Shown piece after piece: positions 32,703 through 43,360 of a stretch of DNA of 64,000 bases. The stretch comes from Nephrocerus scutellatus. Lineage: Eukaryota; Arthropoda; Insecta; Diptera; Pipunculidae. The translations under genes were made by a program, and so were the position numbers. The stretch spans positions 25,159,462 to 25,223,461 of the forward strand of contig OX352763.1 of the NCBI GenBank assembly GCA_947095585.1. The letters run 5' to 3'. A model generated the notes under the pieces. That model was given only the letters and a program-made list of their open reading frames with translations, did no database searches and was not told the DNA's origin. The first letter of the stretch is position 1; each line of letters starts with the position of its first letter.

Positions 32703-34000
32703 GGTGTTTTTTTAGGAGGTTTGTTTTTCCGATAGATGTCGTTTTATTTTATGACAGTTGTTTTGACAGCTCAAAGTGGCATTTCTACTCAGTATTGTTT
32801 GGCAAATCATTATGAATAGGTTAACTCCAGAACAACGTTTTCAAATCGTGGAAATTTATTTTCAAAATCAGTGTTCAATTAAAAATGTTTATAGAGCACT
32901 TCGTGAATTTTATGGTGCACATAATCGTCCGTCAGAGACCACCATAAAGAACGTAATTACCAAATTTCGGTCTACATTCACTCTTTTGGATGCCTAGCCA
33001 CCGACAAGAATGAGAAGAGTTCGTACAGAAGAAAATATTGCTGTCGTTGAGGCCAGTGGCGAAGAAAACGACAATTTATCGATTCGTCGTCGTGCTCAGC
33101 AAATTGGACTTTGTCCATCGACTTTATGGAAAATTTTACGTAAAGATTTGGGTTTGGTGCCATACAAAATTCAATTGGTGCAAGAATTAAAGCCACACGA
33201 CCATCGTTTGCGCCGTGAATTCAGTGATTGGTCGTTAAATCAATTGAACGAAGATCCATTTTTTTACCGTAAAATTCTCTTCAGTGATGAGGCGCATTTT
33301 TTGTTAAATGGATACGTCAACAAACAAAATTGTCGCATTTGGAGCAAAGATAATCCACACGCCGTTCAAGAATTACCAATGCATCCTGATAAATGTACTG
33401 TTTGGTGCGGTCTATGGGCTGGTGGGATCATCGGTCCATATTTCTTTAAAAATGAGGAAGGACGACGCGTTACCGTGAATGGAAATCGATACAGAACCAT
33501 GTTAAATGAGTTTTTGTTGTCAAATCTTGAAGATATGGATATGGATGAAATGTGGTTTCAACAAGATGGTGCCACTTGCCATACAGCACGTGAAACAATC
33601 GACTTATTGAAAGAAACTTTCAACGACAACATTATTTCGAGAAATGGTCCGGTGAATTGGCCTCCGCGTTCGTGCGATTTGACGCCACTCGATTACTTTT
33701 TGTGGGGATACGTGAAGTCATTGGTTTATGTGGATAAACCTCAATCGATTGACGCTTTGGAAACCAATATTCAACGTGTCATTGCTGACATACGCCCTCA
33801 AATGCTTGAAAAAGTGCTGGAAAATTGGACCTCCAGAATGACATTTGTGAAAAATAGTCGTGGTAGCCATATGCCAGAAATTGTGTTTAAATGTTAAATG
33901 CCAAAAAATTATTTACCAAATAAAAAAAAATTTTGGTCATTTCATAATTTTATATGTGTTTTATTCAAAAAAAAAATCGGCAACCTCTTAAAAAAACACC
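32703..34000 (+). mobile_element. Near-full-length mariner-type (DD41D-like) DNA transposon, about 1.3 kb
   Basis: Terminal inverted repeats GGTGTTTTTTTAGGAGGTT (32703-32721) and, inverted, GGTGTTTTTTTAAGAGGTT (33982-34000) differ at one position. They enclose a transposase frame at 32812-33897 and short untranslated ends. Deletion derivatives lie at 6523-6843 and 45051-45359, and diverged relatives of the transposase at 57750-58175 and 62545-62998. The Tc1/mariner target duplication TA is not clear at either flank. Confidence 0.9.
32812..33897 (+). pseudogene. Mariner-type transposase interrupted by a single nonsense codon
   Basis: From ATG 32812 (MNRLTPEQRFQIVEIYFQNQ) the frame runs 361 codons to the stop at 33895-33897. 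The only break is TAG at 32995-32997 (codon 62), where relatives keep an amino acid before the PPTR segment. The N-terminal part is a helix-turn-helix DNA-binding region (residues 1-130, with ATG-distal SIRRRAQQIGLCPSTLWKIL). The catalytic domain has D159 in ILFSDEAHF, D252 in WFQQDGATCH, and Asp at 289 and 294 in SCDLTPLDYFLWGY. Counting to D294 gives 41 residues after D252, the spacing of the DD41D (rosa-type) group; counting to D289 gives 36. Transposases of this kind cut and paste the element through its inverted repeats. With one stop and no frameshift the copy is young, or restarts at M67 would lose part of the DNA-binding domain. Confidence 0.9.
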
Positions 34001-34684
34001 CGTTACAAGTAGTCGAGTGGTTGTCAAAGTGTAGTAATATCTAATATGCACAGTGTCGCACTTGAAATCCGTGGTAATGGTCAGCGTTGCCATTTTGACT
34101 TAATGTAAGTAAAATTTGATTAAATTTTTTTTAGTTTTTTTTTTAGTGCTGACTAATAAGTCAAACTTAGAAAATTAAAAAATTAGTCAATGAGGCATGA
34201 GGAAGAAGCGCGGACAAGTTTGTTCATTGCCAAACATTCGACAATCAATTCGAAATGTTCAATAAAGAATTATAATGACAGCACAATTTCTATAACTACA
34301 AAGGTATCAAGGACAAAATGCACACACATTATCGTAAATTTTAAAATTTTAAGAATTGCAATCGAAGATGCTGAATTCGTTATTGCGGGCGAGTTCAATA
34401 CACACAACTCTCGTTGGTTATAAGAAATATAAATGTCAATGTAAGAAATATAAAAGAACACCATGTACATAGTTACGATAGAAATTTCATACTTGCAATG
34501 GTAAGAATAAGAAAGAGGAGAACAGAGCAGAAATAGAAGAAGTTACTGTTGAGGTTGTGTCATGGTAGAGTTCATAAAAAACTTTTTTTCATATATTTAA
34601 ATAAAACATAAACTATTAATATAGAAGAAGGTAAAACTTTTTCTTTATTAAAAACCTTATAATATTCAATATTGGCTTCGCCAC
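34001..34684. other. No gene seen
   Basis: AT-rich sequence. The frame at 34190-34423 contains a short VIAGEFNTHNSRW, which resembles the endonuclease motif GDFNAHN of LINEs, so a small decayed endonuclease fragment may be present near 34370-34425. Confidence 0.35.
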
Positions 34685-35165
34685 TTTGGACAGGCAACAC
34701 CCGAAGGAAGGTATATGCTGAGCTATTCTCGTTGAGGCAAATAGTTCTTCTCAGCTTGTGAATGATCCTACACGAACTCCTGACATTGCGAATCATTCCG
34801 CCAACACTATGGACTTGTTTCTTACCTCACATCCTAATGAATACACCGTTAATGTATCATCACGTCTAGGCTCATCCGACCATTGTATTGTATCAGCTAA
34901 TTTCTAGTTTCTAGACCACTCAGTTAAAGAAAAAACTCTAAAACGAATTGTCAATGGCATTACGAGAAAGTCTATTGGGACGGCCTTAATACATTCTTTA
35001 GGAAATTTAACTGGTCGCTATTCTTCCTCATAATAGCACCGTTGATGCCGCCGCTGATGCGATCACAAACATCATTCACATTGGTATGAAAGACTTTATT
35101 ACTTTCAGAATTAAGTCAGTCAAACCAAATGATGATGGATGGTATGATTTAAGCTACAGAGAGGA
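34685..35165 (+). mobile_element. LINE family A fragment (endonuclease C-terminus)
   Basis: It reads SSQLVNDPTRTPDIANHSAN, TMDLFLTSHPNEYTVNVSS and RLGSSDHCIVSANF. This is the C-terminal part of an APE-type endonuclease with the conserved SDH motif. It then continues into the decayed linker also seen at 2640-2800. Confidence 0.75.
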
Positions 35166-35204
35166 CTTACATATATTATATATTTTTTTTTAAATATAAA
35201 AAAA

Positions 35205-35498
35205 TTCATCTCAAAGAAACCTCAAAAGATTTCCAAAGGACCACAAAAGAACTCCTAAAGACATCTAAAAAAAACGCCAAATAGCACCCAAAAGACTCCA
35301 AAAAACCTCTCGAAAGTCTCCAAAAACATTCCCAAAAGAATCCCCACCACGACCCACAAAAAGACCGTCCCTGTTTATACAATATAAAGAGACTTCCAAA
35401 GGACTCCCTAAAGACCTCCAAAAGAGTTCAAAAAGACCACAAAAAGACCAACCAAAGACCTCAAAAATGACCACCAAAAACCCTCTCAAAACATTACA
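35205..35498. repeat. CCAAAAGAC-type minisatellite, part 1
   Basis: Degenerate short units of about 11 bases, such as CCAAAAGACCT and CCAAAGACCTC. The minus-strand frames they create (runs of Phe, Trp, Gly, Leu) are repeat artefacts. A SINE-like element interrupts the array at its right. Confidence 0.85.
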
Positions 35499-35801
35499 CA
35501 ATAATAATAATATTAATATTCGGCGCGACAGACCGTTGCGGTCCTAGGCCTAGCTTTTCGCGACTATTGGTGTTGTGCATGTATATTATTGCACACAAAT
35601 GGAAGTTGGGACCTACAATTTAATGCCGTATCTGGAAGGCAAATTGAGAAGCTTTCCGTGACAAGTTATTACTCTCGGACGTTTGTCAGTTATTCCAGAG
35701 AGGTGGGACCGTGAAAAATACTTTTTGGTGTTTCCTAGGATTCGAACTACGAACCCTCTGCTCAGAAATCCATGCACATAACAACTGAGCCATGCCGCCC
35801 A
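35499..35801 (-). mobile_element. tRNA-derived SINE-like element
   Basis: Read on the minus strand, the head contains an A-box-like TGGCTCAGTTG and a B-box-like AGTTCGAATCC about 35 bases apart, as in a tRNA gene. A body follows with CACGGAAAGCTTCTCAATTTG-like sequence, then CGGTCTGTCGCGCCG and a tail of AAT/ATT triplets. The same arrangement is seen at 58604-58896. It has inserted into the CCAAAAGAC minisatellite. Confidence 0.8.
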
Positions 35802-35821
35802 CTGTCACTCTCTCACAAACA

Positions 35822-35965
35822 CTCACAATAGATGTCCAAAAAGACCCCCAAGCACCCCAAAATATCCCCAAAAGACCTCCAAAAGACCCCCAAAAGAGTC
35901 CCAACGTACTACTAAAAGAACCTCAAAAGATGCCCAAAAAGACTCCTAAAAGACTCTAAAATAAC
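35822..35965. repeat. CCAAAAGAC-type minisatellite, part 2
   Basis: Continuation of the array beyond the SINE-like insertion (CCCCAAAAGACCTCCAAAAG and variants). Confidence 0.85.
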
Positions 35966-36039
35966 ACGAAATTATAAGTTTTACCCTAGATGACTCATTA
36001 TGTACTTGCAAGCGTAGTGTAAATAAGGAAAATTACCAC

Positions 36040-36200
36040 AATGTTCTGGTCTTTGCGAGATATTTCTGTATATAAGATTTGAAGTCTGTGTACATTTTTC
36101 AATGGGTATAAATAGGTGACGTTTTGCCGCAGAGATTCATTTTTTATTTGGATATCTATCTATCTATCTGTCTAATTCGATATAGTTTGATAAACAAATT
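36040..36200 (+). mobile_element. 5' part of an LTR related to that at 16046-16397
   Basis: TGTTCTGGTCTTTGCGAGAT, ATTTCTGTATATAAGA, CAATGGGTATAAATAGG and GCCGCAGAGATTCATT parallel the LTR at 16.05 kb in the same order, including the TATA-like box. No coding sequence follows. Confidence 0.55.
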
Positions 36201-36306
36201 TGTAATGTTGAAGAGTAAAACAAAATGATCACGTGTGGTTTGAGATCAAGTTCCCAGCGACAATTTGGACAACCAAGTTGCCATGCGTAAAAAAGCTCCT
36301 GGTTTG

Positions 36307-36780
36307 GTGATGGCTCTGGCTGCTGTACAAATTGTTGTCGCTCTTCCCGGGATTAAGATAATAGAAGTTTTGTGTGTACCCAAAAAATTTCTTCACTCCC
36401 GTTTTGGACCTTATTTTCTTATAGAAAAAAGTTTTCGGGTACATAGTAAAACTCAGGTTTGAGGAATCCGACGTGAGGGTCTTATATATTTCTTTCATAA
36501 GTGAGAAATATATCCTTCAGTTGCTTATTATTAAGCTTACGTTCTGTGATGGCTCTGGCTGCTGTACAAATTGTTGTCGCTCTTCGCGGGATTAGATAAG
36601 AGTAAGAGTTTTGCTGTGTACTCAAAAAATTTCTTCACTCCCGTTTTGGACCTTATTTTCTTATAGAAAAAAGTTTTCGGGTACATAGTAAAACTCAGGC
36701 TTGCGGAATCCGAAGGGTCTTATATCTTTCTTTCATAAGTGAGAAATATATCCTTCAGTTGCTTACTTTTAAGCTTCCGT
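36307..36780 (+). repeat. Tandem duplication, 239-bp unit
   Basis: GTGATGGCTCTGGCTGCTGT begins at 36307 and again at 36546. Both units then share AAATTTCTTCACTCCCGTTT and ATATATCCTTCAGTTGCTTA. The second unit has small deletions and substitutions. No coding sequence is recognised. Confidence 0.85.
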
Positions 36781-39160
36781 CACTTAAACAAAAAATAGAA
36801 TAATTAACTTTAACTTTATTTGACCGATAGCCATTTTAAAAGGAAATCTATAAGACTGGCGTCTCTAATGCCACTCGTCATAGCCCCATTAAGCAAATCG
36901 TGACGTGACAACAAACAAACTCGTACAATGATTACTCTACCCTCTTTATATGGGAAGCAATGAGTCACACATACACATCAAATTCATAGCACTTACAGCA
37001 GTAATCCATAAATTTCCAGAGAATTAAATTGTAATCGACTGCACACTAGACATTATAAGGAAATTACGACACAATAAAGAAATTGGTGCGTTCGATGTAT
37101 TTGTTGTTTTTTTTATGTACGCATATAATGAAAAACATTATTCAAAATCCTGCTCGAATGCAAAGGATGATAATTTTATTGCCTGAAAGACGCCGTACTC
37201 ACACTCACAAATGGTAACCATAACTATGAATCCTTTTACTCTGTAATTCACTCCTTTTTCTGTTGTGTTGGTACTTGTATAACAGACAATCCAGGATATG
37301 CTAGGAGACTTTTTTTTTACGGAAATAACCAAAACAACAACGAAATTAAAACGAAAACTGACTTCTTCCGATGAAAATGCTTAGCTACTTACTGCGGCGA
37401 TTTGCGATTTTCCGGCTTTGCATTTTCGTCTTGTGCACCAAAATACCAATATCATGTGGGATATGCATGTTAATCCATTTGATCCATCTAAAGCTCCATA
37501 GTGTATAATGCTTCTATCAACTTATGACTCATGATGGACAAAACTTTACCCTTAGTTATAGTTGGTGTGTCTGTCGTGTTCAATGCCCCGAATATACCAT
37601 TCGCTGTTGCCTTGGTGTTTTTGTGTTTTAGTTTCGGATAAAGAAAAACTCCCCCACCGGGTGGTGGTGGATGTGATGGTAGTGGAGGTGCACATGCACA
37701 GTAGTCGCGCGCTAGTAGCACCAAGGGGAAACATTACAGATTTGTCAAAATAAATAGCAGTTTATTTTTTATTTGAAACAAAATATCTTGTCGTCTCTTC
37801 CTTGTGCCGGAAGTGGTGATGCAATTTTCACTTTTTCTTCCTGTCTCTTTTTCGCACTATTGTTGCCTTTCTCAATTTCAAAAAATTCCATATTTTCCTA
37901 CTTTGCTTGTCACGGGTATTATGAGTGCACTTGTCTCTGCCCGAACTTTCACAGTGTATCCCCTCGTGACATTCACGATTCACTTCACCACATCCTTGTG
38001 CATTTCTCATTTGACTTTTGCTCCCTATATACGAGAGTACATATAAACGAGGATAACAATTCACATTCAGCAGCAACTCTATATAGGTAGTAGTTGCGCT
38101 AGATGCTGCCAAAGCTAATGCCTTCGAGGACGTGATTTGATTTCTAAATGGGGAAAGTCAAGCAAGTCGACATTTTCTTCTTCAACAAAAAAAAAAGGAA
38201 AAAAATTCCTATCTAACTTTACGTAGTGCTTCCCCTTCCTGTCCATGCAAAATGCAAGGCACAAGACTTTGCTACTAATAGCGGGATGTTGTTGGTCGAT
38301 GGCGGTGGATATTTTTCCCTCGGAATCTCTTTAAAGTTAATTGAAGTGTTTCGCGCGCGCTTTAATTTTTGATAAGACAACGAACGAGAAATACGTTTAA
38401 CGTATTTCGCAGCGCAATTAGACGACGTAAAAGAAGAAGAAGAACTTTTCGCGTATCGTTGGACACAAAATTAAAAAAAATAAATTGTTAAACGTTAGAA
38501 AGGCACTTTTCGGTAATTATTTAAGTTCCCTTGTGCGTGTTAGTGAGTGAGTGAGTGAGTGGCGTCAAGGACTACATTTTAATGAATTTGTTTTTTCAAT
38601 AAAACTTTATCTAAAAATAATGTACTTTTTCACAGTCAAAGGACAAATTGCTACAGGATAACATTTATTTAAAAATAATGTACTTTTTTAAGTACAAAGA
38701 ACAGTCAAAGGACAAATGGCTACCGGATAACACATCAGAGAAATTTCACATTCATATACCCACCATATCTGATTTTATAATTAATTTTTTTTGGCAAACT
38801 TTCAAAAATATTTCTGTGAAATGTGCATTTGCAATCGCAAATTTGAGTTTTTGCCAATTTTTCAGGATTAAATCGGAGAATTCTTCCAGAAGGCTATAGG
38901 CTATTTTAACCGACCCAAGCAAATTGATAATGAAGGAATTGTAAATGATTTTAAGATCTTCTAGGGGGTCTGTCGTTAATAAGAAAATTTTACAAAAATA
39001 ATCTCAAACAGTTTATAAATAACAATCCCTTATATATTACACACTAACACAAAAAGGTCTGCTTAAAGAATTACACTTCAGTTAGTATCTGAATTTCTGA
39101 GGAATGAATTCTATGTAGTGTACGCGTAAAAGGATATGAGGGGAAAAGGGAGATAGTAAA
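36781..39160. other. No gene seen
   Basis: Largely AT-rich. It contains a (GTGA)n run near 38540-38560 and a direct repeat (CAAAGGACAAATTGCTAC and CAAAGGACAAATGGCTAC, near 38638 and 38706). Short frames at 37488-38112 are unrecognised. Confidence 0.35.
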
Positions 39161-39164
39161 TAAA

Positions 39165-39830
39165 GACTTCCAAAGTGCTACCAAAAGACACTTAAAAGGC
39201 CACATAAAAAAACTAATTAAAGACTACAAATAGACCGTATTAGGACTCCCAAAATACCCTCAAAAGACTCCGGAAGAACCACCAAAAGACCCAATAGGGA
39301 CCCTCAAAATACCCCAAAAAAGATCCACAAAGGACTTTCTAAAGACCCCCCAAAAGACTTCCAAAAGAATATCAATAGACTTCAAAATACCACCAAAAGA
39401 CCCTTGAAATAGCACCCAAAGACTACCAAAAGGCTTACCAATTACCCCCGAAAAGAACATCAATAGACCCCAAAGTACCACAAAAAGACCCTTAAAAGTG
39501 CACTCAAAAGACTACCAAAATACTTTCTAATGACCCAATAGGGACCCTCAAAATACCCCAAAAAAGATCCACAAAGGACTTTCTAAAGACCCCCTAAAAG
39601 ACTTTCAAAAGAATATCAATAGACTCCAAAGTACCACCAAAAGACCCTTAAAATAGCACCCAAAGACTATACCAAAAGGCTCACTAATGACCCCCCAAAA
39701 GATCATCAATAGACCCCAAAGTGCCATAAAAAGACCCTTAAAAGTGCACTCGAAAGCATCCCAACAGACCACCAAAAAACAACCAAAACACAGTCAAAAG
39801 ACCCGCAAGTACCATCAAAAGACCAAAAAA
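39165..39830. repeat. CCAAAAGAC-type minisatellite with 244-bp higher-order repeat
   Basis: Same short-unit family as at 35.2-35.96 kb. A longer block starting GACCCAATAGGGACCCTC occurs at 39288 and again at 39532 and stays aligned over most of its 244 bp, so it was duplicated as a block. Confidence 0.85.
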
Positions 39831-39832
39831 TG

Positions 39833-40262
39833 ATGGACCCATGTTTAATCCATAGTTATGAATCGACGCAAATACTAGGCTTTATTGCTGTGAAACTTCG
39901 CCAAACACTGGATTGATGGAGTCATCGCGGCACGCTTGCGCACAGCTTTTTCATGCCCCATATGTCAGTCAAAATGCGATGTACAGCACTTTTTGAAATG
40001 CCTGCCATATTTGCTAGCTCACGCACTTTCAGTCCACGGTCAACCAATAACATTTTGAGGATTTTTTCACCATTTCTGGTATACTCAACTCATTTGGTCG
40101 ACCACTGCGATGTTCGTTTTGGCCACTTGTACGGCCTCGCTTAAACTATGCCACCCAATATTTTATTGTTGTATCCCCCAGAGTAGAATCAAGCTCCCTT
40201 TTGATGTTGGTTGGGTTGACGCCATTCAAATGAAAGTATTGTATCACATAACGAAGACAATA
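39833..40262 (-). mobile_element. Relic of a mariner transposase (N-terminal two thirds)
   Basis: On the minus strand, with frameshifts, the reading is VIQYFHLNGVNPTNIKREL, RGRTSGQNEHRSGRPNEV, EMVKK and VDDSINPVFGEVSQQ, ending with ASIHNYGLNMGPSFF-like sequence in place of the FITMDETWVHHF-type first catalytic block. The FKRGRTS and EHRSGRP motifs are characteristic of mariner transposases of the irritans/cecropia type. It is a lineage distinct from the DD41D-like element at 32.7 kb. Confidence 0.7.
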
Positions 40263-41990
40263 TATATAACGAAGAAATGTTATACAGAGCCTGAGTGTAT
40301 CCAAAAAAAAATTACAAAGCGCTCCCTACAATATTTTAGTTATGTAAGGTAATGTAAAACTTTATAGTTTAAGGATACCTCGACAACTTTGCTAAGAATC
40401 AATTAACTAAATGTTTTCGGTGTATCTTTTATACCCCGTATAACGGGGTCTCTCCTCTAAATTCATATTCGATAAGTTCTAAAATCCTATTCCCATATAA
40501 AACGATTCCCCCAGCGATCCAATTAATAAATGTACGCCTATTAAGTTTAAAAGATGTTAATTCGGTAACACTTTTCATCTTGAGAAACTTACTTTTTAAG
40601 AAAACTTTTCCCTCAGTTCTCGCGGTTTAAGCCACAAGGACACATTGTTTGAAATGCAATTTCCACACTACTGCTCTGTTATTAAGTTTTGTGTGCTTGC
40701 GAGTGTGTGTTTGTGTCAGTTTGGGTGTATGTGTGTCTGCATGTGAAGAAACCTTGTAATGAGTTTCTTAATAAAATTCGCACGATTTTCATGTGTATGT
40801 GAATGTACGACCTATACTTCAGTCATCAGAAGATACACTATGACATAGATATAGATACTAAAAAAAGAAAATCGACCAATTTGCACCTGTTACTTTAGCT
40901 GATGAGAAAATATTTAGCCATTGATAGGTAGGTAGGTACCTACCTAGCCATTGATACTTTGCTAAAATTTGCCATCGGCGATGAAAGTTAAATGAAGGAG
41001 AAAAACGTTTAGCTACACCGAGTTTGAAGAAGCGGTGTTACAGCGGAAGGAAGGTATGCATGTTCCTGCATACACATCTGGTTAATCAGAGAAGAGTCTC
41101 ACACACACCTTGAACCACCAGCTAAAGCGCACGACTATGCTGGAGTAATCATTTAATGGATTCTTAATGAAGAATGCAATTTCGAAGTAACGACGACAAC
41201 GCTTCGAGATGCTTTGTGTATATCCAGTATTATATCTTTGATACGAAATAAGGCGGAATGTGTAGCACCGTTACTGCCAGTCAGAACAACGTTTCAGCTT
41301 AATTCATGTAACATCTGCAAAATATGGAAATGATTTATAATCCAATTAAATACGAATAGTGAAAGGCTTTCTCACTAAGAGATGAAAGAACATTTTTAGC
41401 AAAAGAAAAGTAGGCTGAAATGGGTGAGGTTGTGGGCCCATTGACATGGTAACAGAATTAGGAAATCGTACACTTACGTTTACTTTTTCGACGGGCAATT
41501 TAAGAGCAAATTCACCCTAATTTTAGCCCAAATTTGGTGATCATAATTAAAATGTTTGCGTCAGCTGATAGTAACGTTGCATCATGGCAACATAGAGCTT
41601 TAGCAATTAACTGAATAGATTGAAGCGTTGGTACTAAAATATTGTTAGGAAAATGTAAATAAAATCTTTTATAGCACTGTACATACTCGTATATAAGAAT
41701 GAGCATTTTATTGAATTGTATTAGAATAAAGAAATGGCCAAAAACCATTGCGTACAATTAGGCTCAGTAATATTGTACTCGTAGTTAAAGTTATTTGTTT
41801 GTTTTGATGCAGTAACGCAAAATTTCAGGTAATCTTGAAAACGACTGGTCTGATTTTAATCATATTTTTACCATTAAACAGGGTTTGAGGCCCCAGATGC
41901 TATTGGCTATAGGTCAGTGTGGAGAGGAGGTCAGTGGGGTGGTCCAGTGGATGGGTGGTTAGTTGGAAGGGGCCAGTGTGGTGCTGGCAG
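40263..41990. other. No gene; short palindromic features
   Basis: AT-rich. It includes a 7-bp-arm hairpin ACCCCGT-ATA-ACGGGGT at 40433-40449 and the palindrome listed at 40915-40956. No protein is recognised. Confidence 0.4.
40915..40956. repeat. 18-bp perfect palindrome flanked by 12-bp direct repeats
   Basis: TAGGTAGGTACCTACCTA (40929-40946) is self-complementary. TAGCCATTGATA occurs on both sides, at 40915-40926 and 40945-40956. The arrangement looks like a target duplication around a tiny palindromic insertion, or a slippage product. Confidence 0.8.
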
Positions 41991-41994
41991 CCGG

Positions 41995-42082
41995 GTAACG
42001 CTGGATATTTAAGCTACTACAGTATAAAAGACTAGAACCTTCTCGAGAAAGTGGATTAGGTATAATTGCAGTCACACAGTCA
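41995..42082 (+). mobile_element. LTR fragment (left part), interrupted by LINE B
   Basis: CAGTATAAAAGACTAGAACC, CTCGAGAAAGTGGATTAGG and TATAATTGCAGT parallel the LTR at 59034-59215 (CCGTATAAATGATTAGAACC, TTGATTAGGTATAAATACAG). The remainder of this LTR appears to resume at 43361 after the LINE. Confidence 0.6.
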
Positions 42083-43360
42083 TCATATGTGGCTTTACAA
42101 CCAGGGCCCGGTCTTGGCCTCGCGCACTCCACTGGTCCTGGCCTGGTCAACCTTGCTGCCGTGTTCCACAAATCCTACCGCAAGGGACATTCCGAGCAGG
42201 ATCCTCTTCGCTTATGCGAGATAGGTGTCCTACCGAACTTAATTCTCTTCACGATGTCGACATCGCGGTAACGCTTGTAAATCCCATCATTATAGTTTCC
42301 GGAATCGTCCTTCCTCACATAAGGGGCCACAAATTATCCGTAAGATTTTTCTCTCGAACGCGGATCGAAAGTTTCGGGTCCATTTGTAAGTACTGGTATG
42401 ACCATTGTTCCTATATACCAGCAGCTTGGATGTTATGGTTAAGTTCCTGGATTTGAAGAGTCTTAACAGACTATAGTGAGCTTTGTTGGCTTTAAGCAAC
42501 CTTACGCGTATTTCTGGTCCATGCTGTTATCGGCTGCCCGAGAAAGGCAAAGGATTGCACTACTTCAAATTCGCGCCCCACTTGATTGAGGAACCAATGT
42601 TAGATCTTCTGCTTGCTGAAGTGGCCGCCATGTTCTTTGGTTTGGTCGCATTTAGGATCAGCCCCAAATTTCGTGCCGCCCGAATGAAAGCTTCCTGTAC
42701 AGCTCTTGGGTTTCTACCAACGATGTCAATTGAGTCTGCGGAAGCCAGTATCTGAATGGACTTATAGAGGATTGTTCCTCTCGTCAGAATCTGCGTCAGA
42801 ATCTCTGATCACTTTCTTCAACGACGGGTTGAAGAAGACGCAGGCAAGCCCATCCCCTTTTCGGAGCCCGTTATATATGTTGAATGGACATTGCTCATAA
42901 TCAACCTACATAGTTTATCAGTTTATTTGGGATGCCGAATTCTCTCATGCCTTTATAAAGTTCTACCCTGGCGGCTTTAAAGTCTTTAAAAAGATGGTGT
43001 AGTGATTTTTAAAACTCTAGACATTTTTCCATCACCTGCCTAATGGTGTAAATCTGATCAGTTGTTATTTTGCCTGTGATGAAGCCACACTAGTATGGAC
43101 CAATGATGACTTGAAGGAGATAGGAGAAATTCTTATACGCGGTACTCAACAACGTTATACCACGGTAATTGCTGCATGTTGTGAGCATTTATTTTGTATG
43201 GGGCAGAGGATACCTCTTCGCCAGTCTTCTGGCATCGCTTCTTACTCCCATACTTGCACTATTATAGTTCATGAATTGCTTGGTGTATTGCACTGTACTG
43301 CCTAGGATGGAGTCAGCGGTACTAATGACAGTAGTCTTAATACGTGGCCATTTCTCTTCT
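42083..43360 (-). mobile_element. LINE family B (RTE-like) 3' half inserted in an LTR
   Basis: The minus strand gives NIYNGLRKGDGLACVFFNPSL, KKVIRDSDADS, FEVVQSFAFLGQPITAW (frame-shifted), KANKAHYSLLRLFKSRNLTIT, ILRIICGPLCEEGRFRK and SRISEEDPARNV. It ends at the low-coordinate side with GTAAAGCCACATATGATGATGA, equivalent to the family tail at 31440. Multiple frameshifts are present. Its 5' half (43360-42430) takes part in a later tandem duplication. Confidence 0.8.

Noticed and set aside
35205..35501. Minus-strand ORFs rich in Gly, Phe and Trp
   Set aside because: They are translations of the CCAAAAGAC minisatellite, with no start context or conserved length.
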